Origin: JBJENW01 sp051880395
GTDB taxonomy: Bacteria > Bacillota > Clostridia > Lachnospirales > Lachnospiraceae
Length of the DNA: 19,948 bases
Reading direction: 5' to 3'
NCBI GenBank assembly: GCA_051880395.1
Contig: JBJENW010000081.1
Coordinates: forward strand, 1-19,948
In this document: positions 1 through 7,721 of the stretch, piece after piece
How the letters are laid out: the number at the start of each line of letters is the position of its first letter
Numbering within the stretch: the stretch's first letter is position 1
The notes under the pieces: generated by a model
What the model saw: the letters and a program-made list of their open reading frames with translations, nothing else
Database searches by the model: none
What the model was told of the DNA's origin: nothing
Position numbers and translations under genes: made by a program

Positions 1-7
1 TGAAGAA

Positions 8-396
8 AAATATCTCAACCATCCGGTTCCAATACACAGTTTCCGGCATTCGGCGTGAGGACGCACCGGGGCGGCTGTTTCCGAAGTAGCTTTGACAGAA
101 ATGTTAGTGAGCTCGGACGGGCAAAATCGCGATGCCTTTACTGTCTTTCCGTGAGGCGGACTGACTGTGCGGATGTGTACGCCAGAGGAAGAATCCGGTT
201 TTAAATCTTGCTCTGGCGTACACATCCGTGCAGGCTGTCCGACATACGGAAGACAGTAAAAATAAAGCATCGCAATTTTGCCCGTCCGAACTCGACTTCA
301 TTTCTGTCTAGCCACTTCGGAAACAGCCGCCCCGGTGCGTCCTCACGCCGAATGCCGGAAACGTCCGTCTAGGAATCCCCCATAGTTGAGATATTT
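8..396. repeat. Giant imperfect inverted repeat (about 390-bp fold-back)
   Basis: The whole gene-free stretch at the left edge folds on itself. The outermost 12 bp (8-19) pair with 385-396. Positions 41-87 pair perfectly with 314-360 (47 bp). Inner segments (about 92-187) pair imperfectly with 211-310, including 179-187 against 211-219, leaving a central loop of about 23 nt. The inner arms differ by substitutions and small indels, so they have drifted while the outer 47 bp stayed identical. The element begins exactly at the stop codon of the amidase gene transcribed towards it. In that direction it ends in a T-rich run (1-10), so it may also end transcription. No coding frame across it looks like a protein. 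It could be a MITE-like fold-back element, two head-to-head copies of a shorter repeat, or a structured RNA. Its identity is unknown; the pairing itself is seen directly. Confidence 0.85.
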
Positions 397-1357
397 AGTT
401 CCCGGAAAAATAGGCGTCCACGCCGTCTGCGATTCCGCTTGCGATCTGGCTCTGGTAGGCATCGGTTGCCATTTTCTGGTCCTCGGTCGGATTTGTCATG
501 TATCCCATTTCTACAATCGTAGCTGGAATCTGACACCAGTTGATTCCCGTCATGGTATCGGTCTCCCAGACAGATTCCCTGTTACATCCGGTCGCTGCGA
601 CCAGACTGTCTAATACATGGGATGAAAGACTTCTGCTCTGGCTGTAAAGACTGGCATTATACGGATTGTTCGGTGTCTGGCAGATCGTCATTGCACCGGA
701 TGCGCCGCTGTTTTCGGAACCGTTCGCATGAATCCGAAGAAACGCCTCCGCCCCCGCATTGTTTGCGATCTGTGCACGTTCGGCATTGCTGATATTGACG
801 TCATTGCTCTCCCGGATCATCAATACCTGATAGCCGCGTGCCTGCAGTTGTTCTTTCAATTTCAAAGAAACCTGCAGTGTCAACTGGTATTCTGCTAAGC
901 CGGATGCAACACCGCTCGTTCCGCTCGCCACTTTTGCTTTTGTCTCAGATGCCCCCGGTCCGACCGGCTCCTGCTCGCTGTTTCCCTGCGCCTGGTGACC
1001 GGCGTCGACAGCAATGAGATGACCGCCTTGTGCCGGTTCGGGCGATGCGATTTCAGATGGCTCTGATACGGGCTCACTCTCCTCGGATTCCTCTGACGGT
1101 GCTTCCTCCGAAACCTCCTCTTCGGATGCTTCCACTGCCTCAGAAATTTCAGAAAACGTCTCTTCTGACGCTTCCTCTTCTTCCTTGGAAACCGGATCTT
1201 CCGATTCTGTTCGCGCTTCTTTTTCCAATGGAACCGCTTTTTGTTCCAATGGAACCGCTCTTTGTTCCTGAGCGGTCTGCTGATCTGCATTTCCACAGCC
1301 ACACAATGCAACAATCAAAACGAGAAGTCCCACTTGTCCTATGATGCGTTTTTTCAT
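395..1357 (-). CDS. Lipoprotein N-acetylmuramoyl-L-alanine amidase (Amidase_3)
   Basis: Predicted zinc-dependent amidase that cleaves the bond between MurNAc and the stem peptide in peptidoglycan, acting outside the membrane. Residues 1-21 form a lipoprotein signal ending in LCGC (lipidated Cys21 likely). Residues about 28-110 are a disordered Glu/Ser/Pro-rich linker holding a 21-bp DNA repeat (1223-1238 and 1244-1259) that encodes two AVPLE units. The Amidase_3 domain spans about 113-318. Likely zinc ligands are His121 (DAGH), Glu156 and His210 (RIHANG); Glu283 in VEMGYM is the likely catalytic residue. A GGAGG site lies 9 nt before the ATG. The start is 18 bp after the helicase stop, so the two are probably co-transcribed. 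The stop codon sits in the outer arm of the giant inverted repeat. The family call is firm; the physiological role (cell separation, sporulation or turnover) is unknown. Confidence 0.9.
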   Translation of the reverse strand: MKKRIIGQVGLLVLIVALCGCGNADQQTAQEQRAVPLEQKAVPLEKEARTESEDPVSKEEEEASEETFSEISEAVEASEEEVSEEAPSEESEESEPVSEPSEIASPEPAQGGHLIAVDAGHQAQGNSEQEPVGPGASETKAKVASGTSGVASGLAEYQLTLQVSLKLKEQLQARGYQVLMIRESNDVNISNAERAQIANNAGAEAFLRIHANGSENSGASGAMTICQTPNNPYNASLYSQSRSLSSHVLDSLVAATGCNRESVWETDTMTGINWCQIPATIVEMGYMTNPTEDQKMATDAYQSQIASGIADGVDAYFSGN

Positions 1358-1375
1358 TTTCTGTTTCCTCCCATG

Positions 1376-4300
1376 CTAACCGTCAATTCCCAAAAGATCT
1401 AACAATTCCTCTTTTGACATGCTTCCCATTCCGACAGTATCTCCATTGATCACACTGTCTGCAAGATCTTTTTTCGTCTCCTGCAGTTTCTGGATTTTTT
1501 CTTCGATGGTGCCTTTCGCGATCATTTTATAGACGGTCACCTTTTTCGTCTGTCCAATTCTATGTGCACGGTCCGTTGCCTGGTTCTGTACCGCAACGTT
1601 CCACCATGGGTCGTAATGGATCACCACATCCGCTCCGGTCAGATTTAGGCCGACACCTCCGGCTTTTAAGGAAATCAAAAAGACCGGTGTTTCATCTTCA
1701 TTGAATGTTCGGACCATCGCGACACGATTTTGTTTGGAAGTTTCCCCCGTGATCTTATAATACGCGATGTTCTCCTGCTCCAGTCGTTTCTCGATGATCT
1801 CCAGCATACTGGTAAACTGTGAGAACAGAAGGATTTTGTGTCCGCCTTCCATTGCACTTTTGATCAGGTCCAGACATGATTCCAGTTTTGCCGATTCCCC
1901 TTTGTAATTCTCAAAGCAAAGATGCGGATCGCAGCACACCTGACGCAGCTTTGTCAGCTCTGCAAGGATTTCGAACTTTTTCTTATTAAAATCGGACTCG
2001 TCCGTCGTCGCGATCGCCTGTTTCATGTGTGCAAGCTGCGCATCATACAGTTTCTGCTGTTCGCCCTCAAAACGGACGACACGTGTCTCTTCCAGTTTCT
2101 TTGGAAGATCTTTTAACACATCGCTCTTTAATCTCCGCAAAATAAACGGGGATACCATCTTCTGAAGACGCTGCAATGCATCCGCATCTTCATTTTTTAC
2201 GATCGGGCTTTCAAATTCTTTTTTAAACTCTTCATATTTGTACAAAAAGCCCGGCATCAGATAATCAAAAATACTCCAAAGCTCGCTGAGCCTGTTCTCG
2301 ATCGGGGTTCCGGTCAGTGCAAACCGTGTCTGACTCTGAATCAGTTTTACCGCTTTTGACGCAGCTGTGGTCTGATTTTTGATGTATTGCGCCTCATCGA
2401 TCACCTCATATAAAAATGATTTTCCTTCGTAAAGGTCGATATCCCGTTTCAAAAGATCGTAAGATGTCACCAGCACATCCGCGGATTCATAGTCCGCAAT
2501 CTGTTTCTCCCGCTCCTGTGGCTTTCCTGTGACCAGTGCCACATGAAGGGCAGGTGCAAATTTTTCAAACTCCTCTCCCCAGTTATAAACAAGGGAAGCC
2601 GGCGCAACGATCAGTGACGTCCCTTTTTTTCCTTCCTCTTTTGCACTGAGCAGTACGGAGATCATCTGCAATGTCTTTCCAAGTCCCATATCATCCGCCA
2701 GAATTCCGCCAAAATTGCAGGACTCCAGTGTCCGCAGCCAGAGGAATCCGTTCTTCTGGTATTTTCGCATCGTCTTTTGCAGACTCTGCGGCACCTCATA
2801 ATCCGAATCATTGACCGATTTCATATTTTTAATGAGCTCACGGAAGACCTTATCCCGCGTATGATAGACTTCCTCGTGTTCCTCTAACATCTTATCGAGG
2901 TACAGCGCCCGATACAGCGGCAGATGCATCTTTCCCTTCACAAATTCCTTCGGAGAAAGGTGCATACTCTCCATCATCTCAAACAACATCTGCAGAGAAT
3001 CATCCGTAAGATCCGCAAATTCTCCGCTCTTAAACCGATAATATTTCTGTCGGCTGTTATAATGTTTCAAAAGATCCAACAGTTCCTCCTGCGAAAGGTC
3101 TCCCGTCTGGATATCCAGATCCAAAAGGCCGCTAGAGACTCTGACGCCGACGCTCACATTCGGTTTTTTCATGGCATTGATATGTTTAAACCGGTTTGTA
3201 CAGTACACATCTCCAAGATCTGACAACTTTTCCACACCCTCTGCGATCACCTCATACATACGGTTCTCATCCCCCGCGCAAGAAAGCATGTCGTAATCCA
3301 GGTCAATAGAAGGAAACAACTCCGAGAGATAAAACAGGATTTCCTGCTCTTTGACATCAAATCGTTTTCCGTCTGACGCAATTGTCTGTTTTCGTCTCTG
3401 ATCCAGAACCGAGTACTCCATCTCGCCGTATTTCACCCGGACACGACAGGTAACATCGTCTTGTGGCGCATCCAGATAAAAAGAAAATTGTGCCTCCGGT
3501 GTCAGATACTGCTCGATCAGCTCCGGTTGTTCTTCCACCACATTGATGTCCTCCTCCAGCTGTGGCAGCACATGGTAATAAAATTCAGACAGATGATTTC
3601 TTCCAACCGTAAAATCGACAAGTCCAAACGTTTCCTGTTCCACCAGCGGACGGATCTTTTCATAGAACTCCGGTTCGATCTTCTTTAATCTTCCGACATT
3701 CTCATCAATATAATACGCGGTCTGTGCCCCCGGATACAATTTCGGGAATTTCATCGAAACATGGATGCCCTGAAACTGTTTTTTCTCCATCTCCGGTTTG
3801 ATCTCCATCGTCAGCTCCGGATGCCCAAGTGCTGTCATCAATGTCCCTTTCTGCTTGGAATAACGGTTTTCATACATCATTTTTCCATTTCCCATGATCT
3901 CATACAGACGATCCATCCGCCAGCCGTACAAAGAAATCTGCGAAAGTTTCCCCTCCTTGACATTTCCGACTTTTCTTCTGACTCTCTCTCGAATCTGTTC
4001 TTCCTCCTGCACCGCATCAAAGATAAAATGAATCCACTTCTGCGCCTGTGGTTTAAAGTTCTGAATTCCATGATTGATCGATGTGCTCGTTCCATACACT
4101 TCTGTCTTCGACTCTTTCACATTGTGGGCAAACTGAATGAGATCCTTTACCACAAATAGTTTTCCCGCGCCAACCCGAAAGCCCAGTCCAAGTGTCTCAT
4201 CTTTTTTTATGATCTTCGGTTCCAATTCCAGAGACTCATTCTCGTTTCGGTTATCCGAAATGATCATGGATTTTCGTTTCATTTGAAACGTGTAGAGCAG

Positions 4301-4786
4301 ATGCTCTGCCGTCAGATCCGTTGCATCTGCAACCCGATTTTTTCGAAAATAATCCTCCACCAATGTCAAAAGTCCGGATGTATACGCACAACATTCTTTC
4401 ACACGCCAGTACGAATAATTCCTTTGACATTCCGTACAGGAACAACGGCTTTCCAGCACATTTGACCGGTCCACCAGCATCCGCATCGGAAAACTCCGTT
4501 TCTGTTTTCGTACTTCCTCGATTCCTGTCGCATAAATTTCATATACCGATTCCTCCGTCTCTACCAGATAAGCCTTCCTCACAGAATCAATCTTGATCAT
4601 ACCGTCTTTTACCAGCTCATTTCCTCTTCTCTGATCACTTCTTGTGATATCCAGTTTCTTTCGATACTGATCCGTCTGCATATATTGATAGTAGTCTTGT
4701 ACTTGTTTTCCAACATTCGGATTTTCTGGTTCCGATTCTTTTTGGGAAATCACTTCTGTATATTCTTCCTGCTTTTTCTCTTTCAT
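1376..4786 (-). CDS. SNF2-family DEAD/DEAH-like helicase with N-terminal SWIM-like domain
   Basis: Large (1136 aa) bacterial SNF2/Rad54-type ATPase expected to translocate on double-stranded DNA. Residues about 113-132 form a SWIM-like zinc finger (CSC then CC), but the usual final His appears to be Tyr. Residues about 150-640 match the poorly understood bacterial SNF2-associated region. The ATPase core follows: Walker A in DDMGLGKT (about 696-703), motif II as DEAQ (about 797-800), motif III in LTGTPIENR (about 822), and motif VI in DRAHRIGQ (about 1070-1078). The end matches the family end, so it is full length. The start ATG has an AAGGA site about 7 nt upstream and a good promoter just before it. 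It is followed by the amidase gene 18 bp later. Exact role (repair, chromosome remodelling, defence) cannot be told from sequence; no defence partner genes are visible next to it. Confidence 0.93.
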   Translation of the reverse strand: MKEKKQEEYTEVISQKESEPENPNVGKQVQDYYQYMQTDQYRKKLDITRSDQRRGNELVKDGMIKIDSVRKAYLVETEESVYEIYATGIEEVRKQKRSFPMRMLVDRSNVLESRCSCTECQRNYSYWRVKECCAYTSGLLTLVEDYFRKNRVADATDLTAEHLLYTFQMKRKSMIISDNRNENESLELEPKIIKKDETLGLGFRVGAGKLFVVKDLIQFAHNVKESKTEVYGTSTSINHGIQNFKPQAQKWIHFIFDAVQEEEQIRERVRRKVGNVKEGKLSQISLYGWRMDRLYEIMGNGKMMYENRYSKQKGTLMTALGHPELTMEIKPEMEKKQFQGIHVSMKFPKLYPGAQTAYYIDENVGRLKKIEPEFYEKIRPLVEQETFGLVDFTVGRNHLSEFYYHVLPQLEEDINVVEEQPELIEQYLTPEAQFSFYLDAPQDDVTCRVRVKYGEMEYSVLDQRRKQTIASDGKRFDVKEQEILFYLSELFPSIDLDYDMLSCAGDENRMYEVIAEGVEKLSDLGDVYCTNRFKHINAMKKPNVSVGVRVSSGLLDLDIQTGDLSQEELLDLLKHYNSRQKYYRFKSGEFADLTDDSLQMLFEMMESMHLSPKEFVKGKMHLPLYRALYLDKMLEEHEEVYHTRDKVFRELIKNMKSVNDSDYEVPQSLQKTMRKYQKNGFLWLRTLESCNFGGILADDMGLGKTLQMISVLLSAKEEGKKGTSLIVAPASLVYNWGEEFEKFAPALHVALVTGKPQEREKQIADYESADVLVTSYDLLKRDIDLYEGKSFLYEVIDEAQYIKNQTTAASKAVKLIQSQTRFALTGTPIENRLSELWSIFDYLMPGFLYKYEEFKKEFESPIVKNEDADALQRLQKMVSPFILRRLKSDVLKDLPKKLEETRVVRFEGEQQKLYDAQLAHMKQAIATTDESDFNKKKFEILAELTKLRQVCCDPHLCFENYKGESAKLESCLDLIKSAMEGGHKILLFSQFTSMLEIIEKRLEQENIAYYKITGETSKQNRVAMVRTFNEDETPVFLISLKAGGVGLNLTGADVVIHYDPWWNVAVQNQATDRAHRIGQTKKVTVYKMIAKGTIEEKIQKLQETKKDLADSVINGDTVGMGSMSKEELLDLLGIDG

Positions 4787-4812
4787 CGTCTAATCCTTCC
4801 GTTTTTTCTTTT

Positions 4813-4841
4813 ATCATACAAAACTTATCCGAAAGATTCAA
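4813..4841 (-). promoter_or_regulatory. Sigma-70-type promoter of the helicase-amidase unit
   Basis: On the minus strand TTGAAT (-35, 4836-4841) is followed after exactly 17 nt by TATGAT (-10, 4813-4818). Transcription would start about 20 nt before the helicase ATG. This is the best consensus match in the gap between the two units. Confidence 0.6.
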
Positions 4842-4851
4842 TGATTTTAAC

Positions 4852-4896
4852 AAAAAAACACAGAGCACTGATTTCACTTATGCCCTGTGTTTTTTT
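4852..4896 (-). terminator. Rho-independent terminator after the Na/Pi symporter gene
   Basis: An A-run plus CACAG arm pairs with CTGTG plus a T-run around a loop of about 15-20 nt, with one mismatch in the inner stem. Read on the minus strand it ends in a run of seven T, about 25 nt after the symporter stop. The symmetric A and T runs would also allow termination from the other direction. Confidence 0.7.
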
Positions 4897-4921
4897 ATAT
4901 TAAAAATTTTTCTTCATTCTA

Positions 4922-6613
4922 TCAGTTCAGTTCTTCGACTTCAAATACCCTAAAATCAACACGACTGACTGCTGCTTCCATCAGATTGACACAGCTGTTT
5001 GCCATACGGTTGATATCATGCAGCACCCGGTTGTATGCCAGTGTCTTTTTTGCGTCACATTTTTTATCCACCACACGCTGTGCATGTGATTTTCGAAGCT
5101 TTTCATCCAGACGCACGATCCGCTCTTTTCGTTCCTGAATATCCTTCTGCGAAATCGGTTCCCCTTTGATGATCGCCTTCATCGCCTTCTCATACATATC
5201 TAAGATTACTGGTGTTGTCTCGCGTAAGTCTTTCAGTGCATCCTTGGAATACTTTCGTTTCTCGCCCTGTGCCATAACATTATTGGAAATCTCCCTGCAG
5301 AAATCTGCAATACGGTCAATGTCACAGAGTACATACAACATCGCCATACTCTGATTTGCCTGTTCTTCCGTCAAAACGCCTTCCGCATATAATGTAGACA
5401 AGTAATCCGTGATGCGCTCATTCAACTTATTTTCTATCTCCGACCGTTTCACATTTTCCATTAAAACGTCCTCCGCCTGCTGTGTATTTCCATCTTTAAA
5501 CTGCAAAAGCATTTCCTCTACGATCTCTGTACAGCGGCCGGCTTCTTTTGCTGCAAGATGAAGGGCTGCAGCCGGTTGATTGATCAACTTATCATCCAAA
5601 AATTTCGGTTCTGACGGATCCACCTCTTTTTTCCGCTTTCCGTCCGGAATGATCAACATCACGATTTTTACCATGATGGCGATCAGCGGAATCCAGATCA
5701 ACGTCATCACAAGGTTAAATCCGGTATGCGCGTTTGCGATCTGTCTCGATATCACATCCACCTCAGCTCCCTGTGGCGAGATTCTCTGGATCAAAGAGGC
5801 ATATGGTTTTACAAACCAGATAAATAAAAAGGCTCCGGAAAGGTTAAAGATACAATGCGCCACAGCAGTCCGTTTTGCATCTTTGCTCTGTCCCACCGAT
5901 GCTAAAAGTGCAGTGATGGTCGTACCGATATTGTCACCGAGCAAAATCGGAATTGCTCCTGCCAGACCGATGATACTTGTCACACCGTCCGGTCCCGCCT
6001 GCGCCGCAAAGTTCTGCAAAACCGCGATCGTTGCACTACTACTCTGCACCACTAAAGTCATCAAAGCTCCCACACAAACACCAAGTACCGGAATATCCGC
6101 CACTTTTGCGATCATATCCGTAAAAATCGGACTCGATGCCAGAGGTTTCATCACACCGCCCATGGTTTCAATTCCCAAAAACAGAAGACCAAATGCAAAG
6201 ATCGTCTGTCCGATATTTTTTACTTTTTCGGATTTACAGATGAAGTTTACCAGAAATCCCGCAAATACAAACAGATAAATATAATCGCTGATCTTAAATG
6301 CAATAATCTGTGCCGTCATTGTTGTACCGATATTCGCACCTAGAATAATCGAAATCGCCTGTGGAAGTGTCATCAGATTTGCACTGACAAATCCGATTGC
6401 CATAACCGTTGTCGCACTACTGCTCTGTAGTACAGCCGTGGTCAGTGCACCAGCCAAAACACCGAGAACCGGATTCTTTGTTAACATAGAAAGAATCATT
6501 TTCATCTTTTCTCCAGCGGCTTTCTGCAAACATTCGCTCATCATATTCATTCCATAAATGAAAATTGCCAGTCCGCCAAACAGTCCAAACAGTATCTGCA
6601 TTGTTTCATTCAT
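4922..6613 (-). CDS. Na+/phosphate cotransporter (NptA/YjbB-type) with PhoU-like tail
   Basis: Predicted Na+-coupled phosphate symporter of the NptA/YjbB (PNaS) family, 563 aa, in the cytoplasmic membrane. The two inverted transport repeats each carry the family signature: QSSSATT at 63-69 followed by GANIGTT at 92-98, and QSSSATI at 190-196 followed by GDNIGTT about 35 residues later. About nine hydrophobic segments occupy residues 5-330. Residues about 350-560 are a charged, helical PhoU-like domain, usual for this subfamily and thought to couple transport to phosphate status. An AAGGAGA site lies about 8 nt before the ATG. Only one base separates it from the stop of the PstS-like gene upstream, so translation is probably coupled. 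A terminator follows. YjbB-type proteins can also export phosphate, so direction is not certain. Confidence 0.93.
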   Translation of the reverse strand: MNETMQILFGLFGGLAIFIYGMNMMSECLQKAAGEKMKMILSMLTKNPVLGVLAGALTTAVLQSSSATTVMAIGFVSANLMTLPQAISIILGANIGTTMTAQIIAFKISDYIYLFVFAGFLVNFICKSEKVKNIGQTIFAFGLLFLGIETMGGVMKPLASSPIFTDMIAKVADIPVLGVCVGALMTLVVQSSSATIAVLQNFAAQAGPDGVTSIIGLAGAIPILLGDNIGTTITALLASVGQSKDAKRTAVAHCIFNLSGAFLFIWFVKPYASLIQRISPQGAEVDVISRQIANAHTGFNLVMTLIWIPLIAIMVKIVMLIIPDGKRKKEVDPSEPKFLDDKLINQPAAALHLAAKEAGRCTEIVEEMLLQFKDGNTQQAEDVLMENVKRSEIENKLNERITDYLSTLYAEGVLTEEQANQSMAMLYVLCDIDRIADFCREISNNVMAQGEKRKYSKDALKDLRETTPVILDMYEKAMKAIIKGEPISQKDIQERKERIVRLDEKLRKSHAQRVVDKKCDAKKTLAYNRVLHDINRMANSCVNLMEAAVSRVDFRVFEVEELN

Positions 6614-6614
6614 A

Positions 6615-7487
6615 TCATTCGTCTCCTTTTTCTTTGATCCACTTTTTCCATTCGGTAACTTCTCCCGTATAAATGTCTTTCAAATCCTTTGACGAAATAT
6701 TTTCCAGTGGATTTGCTGCATTTACGACCACTGCGATCTTATCTTTTGCGATCACTTCCGAGGAAAGTAATTCTTTTTCGTAATCCTTCAGATCCCTCGA
6801 AGACATTCCCAGATCATAAATCCCCGACATTGCCCCCGTCAGTCCGTTTGTGGAATCCGTCGCTGTCACTTCGATCTTCGCATTCGGATTCTGTTTCATA
6901 TAGTCTTCTGCCAGCTGTTTGAGCAGATCATACATAGACGTTGACCCGCCGATTTTCAGTGTTCCATTTGGTTTTAAAGATAAAAAGTCTTTTGTCTTTC
7001 CGATCGGACTGAAACTCTCTTTTACGAACTCCTGTCCGGCTCCCTTGACATAGGTCAAAAACTCCTGTCCTAATTCTGACAGCTTTCCGGAATACGCCAG
7101 ATAAAAATTTCGCTCCAGTTCCTTTCCGTCCACCGTCACGGTATGCATCTGTTTCTGATCCTCGTCACTCAGTAATCCTTCTGACAAGTATCCGATCGCA
7201 TTTTTGTCCGCACTGACCAACTCTTTGACTGTCTCACTGTCATTTGCAATCTCTGCCGACTCGGTTGTCAGATCCCGTCCTGTCGTTTTGTCTTGAAATC
7301 CAATGCTTTCGGCAAACACATTTCGCGTTCCGGAACCTTCTTCTCTGGCGATCACCTGAATGGTTCCGAGCTGCTCTACCGACTCTTTGACAATCGTTGT
7401 CTGTCCATTTGCATCTGAGCAGCCTGCAAGACCTGCCATTGAGACAACAAATGCCAAAAGGATTGCTGCGCCCTTTTGTACTTTCAT
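6615..7487 (-). CDS. PstS-like phosphate-binding lipoprotein, circularly permuted
   Basis: Predicted extracellular lipid-anchored solute-binding protein of the PstS/PBP-like type. A signal peptide ends in LAGC (lipidated Cys26 counting from the outer Met). Ordinary PstS begins with a strand like GTLKIGGSTSM, runs through DSTNG and MSSRD to TGEVTEWK, and only then continues with REEGSGTR and NAIGYLSEG. Here the second half comes first (residues about 44-170) and the first half last (about 178-285), with nothing after TGEVTEWKKW. The order is therefore swapped although all ligand-site segments are present. Two in-frame ATGs exist: 7496 sits directly against the AAAGGG site, while 7487 is 9 nt from it, so 7487 is chosen. 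It is the first gene of the unit with the Na/Pi symporter; no PstC, PstA or PstB is visible. Phosphate as ligand is inferred from family and context. Confidence 0.85.
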   Translation of the reverse strand: MKVQKGAAILLAFVVSMAGLAGCSDANGQTTIVKESVEQLGTIQVIAREEGSGTRNVFAESIGFQDKTTGRDLTTESAEIANDSETVKELVSADKNAIGYLSEGLLSDEDQKQMHTVTVDGKELERNFYLAYSGKLSELGQEFLTYVKGAGQEFVKESFSPIGKTKDFLSLKPNGTLKIGGSTSMYDLLKQLAEDYMKQNPNAKIEVTATDSTNGLTGAMSGIYDLGMSSRDLKDYEKELLSSEVIAKDKIAVVVNAANPLENISSKDLKDIYTGEVTEWKKWIKEKGDE

Positions 7488-7584
7488 TTTTTTCATCCCT
7501 TTCGTGGTTTTCTTGTAATTTCGTGTGTTCTGCTTTACAAAATTATAATTATGTTAAGAAAATTATAATAAAGAAAGGAATTGC

Positions 7585-7649
7585 ATTCTATCTCATAAAT
7601 GCGAAAGATGTGTAAAATGCATGTAAAAAATTGTAAAAAAGCTTGTAGT
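7585..7649 (-). promoter_or_regulatory. Putative Pho box and -10 element of the phosphate unit
   Basis: On the minus strand three exact TTTACA hexamers (7632-7637, 7622-7627, 7611-7616) and one ACTACA (7644-7649) lie 10-12 bp apart on the same face of the helix. This matches the known Bacillus PhoP pattern of TTAACA-like direct repeats with an 11-bp period. A TAGAAT -10 box (7585-7590) follows the last hexamer after 20 nt, with no good separate -35, as expected for an activator-dependent promoter. The array is about 115 bp before the PstS-like start. Regulation by a PhoP-like protein is inferred. Confidence 0.6.
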
Positions 7650-7654
7650 TTTTT

Positions 7655-7695
7655 GCAAAAAAACAGGATACAAGAAAGTTTTTCTGGTATCCTGT
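7655..7695 (-). terminator. Terminator after the AlbA_2-domain regulator gene
   Basis: A perfect 9-bp stem, 7663-7671 with 7687-7695, encloses a 15-nt loop and is followed on the minus strand by seven T. It lies about 25 nt past the regulator stop and directly upstream of the Pho-box array, insulating the phosphate promoter. Confidence 0.85.
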
Positions 7696-7721
7696 CACAC
7701 TTTATTTTTCTTTAAAGCCGA

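Noticed and set aside
104..301. A 65-codon minus-strand frame across the giant inverted repeat
   Set aside because: It lies wholly inside the fold-back, has no ribosome site or family resemblance, and both arms would encode related nonsense.
895..1314. A 139-codon minus-strand frame rich in Lys and Arg
   Set aside because: It is the shifted frame of the Glu/Ser-rich linker of the amidase; the low-complexity repeats keep it open.
4635..4877. An 80-codon minus-strand frame overlapping the helicase start
   Set aside because: It starts inside the terminator of the next unit and overlaps the helicase promoter and first codons in another frame.
5580..6278. A 232-codon plus-strand frame antisense to the Na/Pi symporter
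   Set aside because: The symporter on the other strand has clear family motifs; the antisense frame has no start signals or recognisable domain.
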